Positions 59,763 through 64,000 of a stretch of 64,000 nt of DNA are shown here, in pieces. The notes below the pieces were generated by a model, which saw only the letters and a list, made by a program, of their open reading frames with translations, ran no database searches and was not told where the DNA came from. Made by a program: the position numbers and the translations under genes. The DNA lies in the IMG/VR virus record IMGVR_UViG_3300015360_000041, positions 1-64,000 of that record. The stretch is one strand, 5' to 3'. This stretch comes from a virus. How positions within the stretch are numbered: position 1 is the first letter of the stretch; each line of letters begins with the position of its first letter.

Positions 59763-60419
59763 ATGACTGAAATAAAAACACTATCATTCGATTTGTGGGG
59801 CACACTGATTAAGAGTAATCCGAATTTCAGCGACGCGAGAGCCGAGTATCTCAAGCAATATACGCATATGACTGTTGAAGAGATACTCTACACTATCAAG
59901 AAGATAAAACATGACATCGATACAAAAGTCGAGTCATTCGGATTTCACTTCAGGTCTTTTGATGTGTATAGTATCATACACAACGAACTTGCATTATGTG
60001 ATGTCACTATCGAAGATGTAAGAAACAAGTGCACCGCATTATTCCTGGACAACATGCCAGAACTTATACACGGAGACATAGCAGAAAAATTAAACATTTT
60101 ATCAGATTATTACAAAATGTATATTTCATCAAATACTGTGTTACAGGACGGACAGTATTTGAGAAAGGTTTTAAAACACCACAACATCTTGAATTGTTTC
60201 AACGAGACATTTTTTTCTAACGAACTGGGATTTTCAAAGCCTGACCCTAGATTTTTCAGAGTTGTGCACATGGCAGCAATGTCAAAGTCTAGTTACATAC
60301 TACATATCGGAGACAACCTCGTGACAGATTACATTGGTTCTACAGCTTATGGATTTATGTCAACACACTTAAATGAAGATTGCAAGATAGAAAATGTACT
60401 AGAACAGTACGTCAAATAA
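59763..60419 (+). CDS. HAD-superfamily hydrolase of the Ter cluster
   Basis: A 218-aa HAD with cap domain: motif I SFDLWGTLI (nucleophile Asp10), an alpha-helical cap at about 20-85, motif II ISSNTV, motif III Lys in SKPDPRFF and motif IV IGDNLVTD. It is of the haloacid-dehalogenase/phosphatase type acting on small phosphorylated molecules. It directly precedes a PRTase gene by 17 bp. HAD and PRTase together are a known part of the predicted metabolite-making module linked to Ter proteins. The substrate is unknown. Confidence 0.85.
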   Translation: MTEIKTLSFDLWGTLIKSNPNFSDARAEYLKQYTHMTVEEILYTIKKIKHDIDTKVESFGFHFRSFDVYSIIHNELALCDVTIEDVRNKCTALFLDNMPELIHGDIAEKLNILSDYYKMYISSNTVLQDGQYLRKVLKHHNILNCFNETFFSNELGFSKPDPRFFRVVHMAAMSKSSYILHIGDNLVTDYIGSTAYGFMSTHLNEDCKIENVLEQYVK

Positions 60420-60436
60420 CCAGAAATTTATAAAAC

Positions 60437-61312
60437 GTGGAAACAATCAGAATAGCAGCGTACACGTTCACGAACGAGAACGACATACATTTCTTACCAG
60501 AAGAATATTCACAGTTCAAATTCGGCTCTAAGAGCATCGCACGCAAGTACGGTCACGAGCTGTGGACCAAGTTCGCAAGCACTAAGTTCTTCCTGGACAT
60601 ACTACAGCAATTGCAGAATGCGCCAGAGAAGCGTATCGTGGTAATGGCATCGCCTTTCGTGCACATTCCCACTGCGACTTGGGCAATGAAAGATTACTTC
60701 GTCAGACACCTGAATCGCTCGTTATACGAGTACGGATTGAAACCTGTCATAGAGACTAAGATATTCCGCGAGAGTTCTTATAAAGAGGAATACGGCGAGA
60801 TGAGCAAAGAGCAGCGAATGAAGGTCATGTCAGGCGATACGTTCAAGGTTGACGCAGAACTACTGAAAGACAACATATGCCTTTTCCTGGATGACATCGT
60901 CATCACCGGCGCGCACGAACACAGAATATGCCAGATGCTGAAGAAATACGGAATTGACAACGGACATAACTATTTCCTGTATTTCGCGGAACTGATGTCC
61001 GAGGCAAACCCCGTAATAGAGAATTACCTGAACTACTACTATGTCAAGAGTCTCGTGCGTCTCAACAAGATTATGGAGAACCACGAGTTCCAGATGAACA
61101 CTAGAGTCGTGAAGTATATATTGGACGCGAATTTTGATGACTGTACGTCGTTTCTGAACTACCAATCCGATACCATATTACAGACGTTGTATCACAACGC
61201 CATCGGCAACGAATATAACAAGATTGAGTCTTATGCCGACAACTTCCGTAATTTGGAAGAGAAGGTCAAGGCAATAGAGAGAAACTACAAACCTAGCAAG
61301 TTGGTGAAATAA
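60437..61312 (+). CDS. Phosphoribosyltransferase-like protein of the Ter cluster
   Basis: A 291-aa protein with GTG start. The PRPP-binding loop is LFLDDIVITGAHE (Asp152-Asp153, Thr157-Gly158), the usual DDxxxTG of type I PRTases. The region before (about 65-115) gives the PPi loop and hood, and the C-terminal 100 residues form a helical extension. In the Ter-linked module such PRTases are predicted to help make a nucleoside-like metabolite with ATP-grasp and HAD enzymes. All three enzyme types occur in this window. It is coupled to the HAD gene. Confidence 0.78.
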   Translation: METIRIAAYTFTNENDIHFLPEEYSQFKFGSKSIARKYGHELWTKFASTKFFLDILQQLQNAPEKRIVVMASPFVHIPTATWAMKDYFVRHLNRSLYEYGLKPVIETKIFRESSYKEEYGEMSKEQRMKVMSGDTFKVDAELLKDNICLFLDDIVITGAHEHRICQMLKKYGIDNGHNYFLYFAELMSEANPVIENYLNYYYVKSLVRLNKIMENHEFQMNTRVVKYILDANFDDCTSFLNYQSDTILQTLYHNAIGNEYNKIESYADNFRNLEEKVKAIERNYKPSKLVK

Positions 61313-61334
61313 CAAACGCCACAAATTAACTAAA

Positions 61335-61592
61335 ATGTGGGGTTTCTTAATATATAAACGCATGACGACAGAAGAATTAAAAACTTACTTATCGAGTTTC
61401 ACGAAATTCGTGATTGGAGGCAATACGTGTTTGCCCCCAATGGATAGGGCGACTTTGTATTTCGACAGGGCCAAGACTTTCGTAAATGAGATGTTCATTG
61501 AAGATGTGTATTTCGAGCGTGTAGGCGTTATAAGGATTTTCACAGAATCTTGCATAGGACATTCAGAACTATTAAAACTCACAAACAAATGA
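61335..61592 (+). CDS. Small hypothetical protein
   Basis: An 85-aa protein with no recognised domain. The ATG at 61362 (MTTEELKTYL) is a possible alternative start. Its stop overlaps the next gene by 4 nt (ATGA). It lies inside the Ter group, so may share its process. Confidence 0.55.
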   Translation: MWGFLIYKRMTTEELKTYLSSFTKFVIGGNTCLPPMDRATLYFDRAKTFVNEMFIEDVYFERVGVIRIFTESCIGHSELLKLTNK

Positions 61593-61834
61593 TGTTCGTG
61601 TCCATAAGTTGGGTTGGCTCGTTCTTATTGATACTATCGTATTTCTTACTATCTACAAATAGATTGAATCAGAATGACTGGAAGTACCACACATTAAACC
61701 TGTGTGGTTCTTTCATGTTCGTACTGTACTCATTCTCGATAAACGCGCCGGCATCAATGTTCATAAACTTAGTGTTCGTAGTCATCGCCATCTATTCTTT
61801 GATAAAAATAACGACATCTAAATACAGACAGTAG
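61589..61834 (+). CDS. Small membrane protein, three segments
   Basis: About 81 aa from the ATG at 61589 (ATGA overlap with the previous stop); an upstream ATG at 61550 is less likely because it overlaps the previous gene. Three hydrophobic segments (about 4-22, 32-52, 56-76) with Gly-Ser and Leu-Asn motifs (LNLCGSFMFVLY) resemble a small bacterial membrane family with a SWEET/PnuC-like half-transporter repeat. The role is unknown; its position in the Ter group suggests transport of the product or a metal. Confidence 0.55.
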   Translation: MMFVSISWVGSFLLILSYFLLSTNRLNQNDWKYHTLNLCGSFMFVLYSFSINAPASMFINLVFVVIAIYSLIKITTSKYRQ

Positions 61835-61929
61835 TTCACGATTATCGGGGTTTTCGCAAATATTACAGAATAAATTTCCGAATATAGTTATTTATCCACA
61901 TAATTGTATAAATTAAAAACATACCATAA

Positions 61930-63132
61930 ATGGACACAAATAACACGAGCATCGAGGACGCCCAGATTATTGACGAAACTCAAAAACCAGTAGTACAATC
62001 TGTACAAGTAGAACCTACAAACAAAGTAGTGAACGCCAACGCGGTTTCAATTATCTCTCTCGATAAGAGCGGTAAACCGGATCTATCTAAATACTCGTCA
62101 CAGGAGATTGACAAGTTTACGAAAATGGGCGATTCGTTGAAAACCAAGGACAGCAATTCGATTTTGAATTTCGGCCTGGAGTTACAGAACAAATTGGCCG
62201 GGCACTCAGACTCGTTCTTACAGAATGTTCGTTCTTTCGACGCCGGCGAGATTGGCGGTTCCATTAACAATTTGCTTGCAGAAGTAAATTACATCGACAT
62301 CGACCCGTCACAGCAGTCAGGATTGAAACGCATCATGATGCAGATTCCCGGGCTTAAGAACCTGATGATGAGCACTAAGAAGATTTTCCAGAAATACGAC
62401 ACAGTGTCGAACAACATCGACGGCATCGTGAAGAAGTTGGACCAGGGCCGTTTGACTATCATAAAAGACAACAACCAATTACAGAGCCTGTTCGAACAGA
62501 ACATAGAATACATCAAGGACCTCGAGCAGTTAATCGTTGCGGGTCACATAAAGTACGATGAGCTCGACAAGGAGTTGAAACTGATGGAAATGAATCCAGA
62601 GCAGTACGAAGATTATCAAATCTCGGACAGCAGAGAGTTCTTGAATCGCTTGAGCAAGCGTTTAGCGGATATGGCGATTACTCGGGTAATTACCATTCAA
62701 TCTTTACCACAGATTCGCCTCGTGCAGAACAACAACATGTCGATGGTCGAGAAGATCCAGTCGTCTGTAACGACGACCATCCCGTTATGGAAAAATCAAA
62801 TCGCCATCGCCGTTGCGTTGATGCGACAAAAGAATATCCTCGACGTGCAGGAAAAGATTTACGACACGACCAACACAATATTGAAGAAAAACTCCGAGAT
62901 GTTGAAAATAAACAGCATAGCAGTTGCCAAACAGAACGAGCGCGGCGTTGTCGCGATCGACACCCTACGCCAAGTGCAACAGGATTTGGTTTCTACTCTT
63001 AATGACATTAAACGCATAAAAGATGAAGGCGAGGTTACCCGCAAGTCTGCCATGAAAGAACTCGAGGTGTTGGAGAACGAATTGAAGAAGAATGTCCTAC
63101 AGCTGGGCACAGAAGGAAAAACTAATTACTAG
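61930..63132 (+). CDS. telA: TelA family toxic-anion-resistance protein
   Basis: A 400-aa protein of the TelA family, recognisable by its helical layout: ISLDKSGKPDLSKYSSQEI, FGLELQNKLAGHSDSFLQNV, VRSFDAGEIGGSINNLLAEV, then a coiled-coil core (about 170-330) ending in LEVLENELKKNVLQL. TelA is cytoplasmic and appears next to TerC, TerD and VWA proteins in stress-response operons; it is linked to tellurite and antibiotic tolerance, mechanism unknown. It has an ATAATTGTATAA promoter-like element about 20 nt upstream. A terminator follows, and the next gene is a helical protein of unknown type. Confidence 0.92.
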   Translation: MDTNNTSIEDAQIIDETQKPVVQSVQVEPTNKVVNANAVSIISLDKSGKPDLSKYSSQEIDKFTKMGDSLKTKDSNSILNFGLELQNKLAGHSDSFLQNVRSFDAGEIGGSINNLLAEVNYIDIDPSQQSGLKRIMMQIPGLKNLMMSTKKIFQKYDTVSNNIDGIVKKLDQGRLTIIKDNNQLQSLFEQNIEYIKDLEQLIVAGHIKYDELDKELKLMEMNPEQYEDYQISDSREFLNRLSKRLADMAITRVITIQSLPQIRLVQNNNMSMVEKIQSSVTTTIPLWKNQIAIAVALMRQKNILDVQEKIYDTTNTILKKNSEMLKINSIAVAKQNERGVVAIDTLRQVQQDLVSTLNDIKRIKDEGEVTRKSAMKELEVLENELKKNVLQLGTEGKTNY

Positions 63133-63150
63133 CCTGCCCGTGATTAGTGT

Positions 63151-63186
63151 AAAAAGACTTTGAGAATAATTCTCAAAGTCTTTTTT
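63151..63186 (+). terminator. Intrinsic terminator after telA
   Basis: A 15-bp stem (AAAAAGACTTTGAGA / TCTCAAAGTCTTTTT) with a 5-nt loop and T-tract. Confidence 0.9.
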
Positions 63187-63234
63187 ATACATCGTAATAA
63201 AATTGTATAATTGTTGTAATACAAACCGACAAAT

Positions 63235-64000
63235 ATGAAAGCGTTTACTTGGATTATAAACATATTCAGAAAGAAGAAAACTGACACGGTGACGTTACAG
63301 TTACAAGAAGATGGCACCATGTCATCCACAATCACGCAGCAGATAAAACAGGACCCTGCCGAAATCGTGCTTAAAGAGTCACAGGACAGGATAAACAAGA
63401 TGAAGATCTACGCCAGATATTTCGATAACCGCGTGCTCACTGACATCCTAAACCAGACGGAAGTAGTTCACGACGTGTTCGTCGACAACCGCGAGCTCAG
63501 CTACAACAAGCTGGAGCAGTATCACTATTACTACACAGACCACCTTGTCGAATTGCTACAGAAGCTGAAGACTTCCAAAGACGAGAATAACGGAGTAATA
63601 ACGTCTCAGGTCAAATCATTGGAGAACAAGATAGCCAACGGCAAGAAGCGGAGCTTACAGATACTGCACGAAAACATCAAGGCATTGAACAACGACAAGG
63701 CGCAGTATGCACAGTACATGTCCTTACAGCTGGCAAGCATATACAATTGCATGGTAGACAATTTCAACGATTTCAGGTACAAGAAGCGCGTGGCGTTGAC
63801 GACATACACCGCGAAGAACGGTACAGACCTGTCGTGGCCGTTACCCAGCGAGCTGTTCTTACAGCTCACGGATTACAAGTCCGAGAATCAGTACCAGTGG
63901 GAGGACTATCACATCGAGAGAAAGCTGATGGGCAGATTGCAAAAGAACCTGTTCCTTATCGATTTCGTGGGGACGTGTTTATCCGGGGACACGTACTTCG
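63235..64000 (+). CDS. Partial helical protein, runs off the window edge
   Basis: An open frame from ATG 63235 to the end of the window, 255 codons so far and no stop. The start (MKAFTWIINIFRKKKT) is amphipathic and basic, like a membrane-surface anchor. Residues about 60-160 are coiled-coil (LVELLQKLKTSKDENNG). It lies after the telA terminator. In bacteria a TelA gene often has a helical partner gene, so this may be a TelA partner, but I see no sequence match to one. Confidence 0.6.
   Translation, partial: MKAFTWIINIFRKKKTDTVTLQLQEDGTMSSTITQQIKQDPAEIVLKESQDRINKMKIYARYFDNRVLTDILNQTEVVHDVFVDNRELSYNKLEQYHYYYTDHLVELLQKLKTSKDENNGVITSQVKSLENKIANGKKRSLQILHENIKALNNDKAQYAQYMSLQLASIYNCMVDNFNDFRYKKRVALTTYTAKNGTDLSWPLPSELFLQLTDYKSENQYQWEDYHIERKLMGRLQKNLFLIDFVGTCLSGDTYF

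Overview
The window is part of a large tailed-phage genome, most likely a T4-like contractile-tailed (myovirus) phage, possibly jumbo, infecting a Bacteroidota host of the Flavobacteriia type. The phage assignment rests on a gp25-type baseplate protein, a UvsY-like protein and a UvsW helicase in T4-like order, a DenV-type UV endonuclease, a T4 Rnl1-type RNA ligase, a gp41/DnaB helicase, part of a family B DNA polymerase, class I ribonucleotide reductase, DHFR and several homing endonucleases. The host assignment rests on a secreted protein with a type IX secretion sorting domain, promoters of the TAnnTTTG type, A/T-rich start regions without Shine-Dalgarno sequences, and tRNAs without encoded CCA. 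No capsid, portal or terminase gene is recognisable here, so the genome must extend well beyond the window.

Layout. 0-6.8 kb (+): lipoprotein, denV, NAD-dependent ligase, CYTH protein, HExxH peptidase, WYL-like protein. 6.8-18.9 kb (-): gp25-like baseplate gene, a virion-like protein, an amidoligase with pentapeptide-like tail, a run of small proteins, nrdB, nrdA broken by a naturally split intein, and two homing-endonuclease-related genes. 19-26 kb (+): C-terminal half of DNA polymerase, an AAA ATPase, a 1299-aa virion protein and a terminator-bounded T9SS cargo gene. 26.6-36 kb: YqeY-like gene, a GIY-YIG endonuclease with six 32-aa repeats, large virion proteins, uvsY, an Acb2-like gene and uvsW. 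36-43 kb (+): macro-like protein, 2H phosphoesterase (Acb1-like), TerF/TerY-type VWA protein, DHFR, then a leader peptide, terminator and four tRNA genes (Ser, Arg, Ser, Arg). 43.7-56.4 kb (mostly +): ATP-grasp protein, sigma-70 factor, P-loop kinase, SpoT-type HD protein, dephospho-CoA-kinase-like protein, nucleotidyltransferases, RNA ligase and HAD phosphatase. 56.5-58.6 kb (-): acidic protein and replicative helicase. 58.8-64 kb (+): TerC, HAD, phosphoribosyltransferase, TelA and a partial coiled-coil protein at the edge.

How the parts fit. Replication, recombination and nucleotide synthesis form the T4-like core. An RNA-repair set (kinase, HAD phosphatase, Rnl1, nucleotidyltransferases) sits between 48 and 56 kb. 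Six genes (VWA, ATP-grasp, TerC, HAD, PRTase, TelA) match the tellurite/stress-response (Ter) network, including its predicted metabolite-synthesis part. Two adjacent-region genes look like anti-CBASS nucleotide scavengers. The most unusual regulatory structure is at 42.6-43.3 kb: a Ser/Arg-rich leader ORF, whose codons are those read by the four downstream tRNAs, followed by an intrinsic terminator with a possible competing antiterminator pairing.

Limits: all product names come from reading motifs by eye; no database search was run. About half of the genes are hypothetical.
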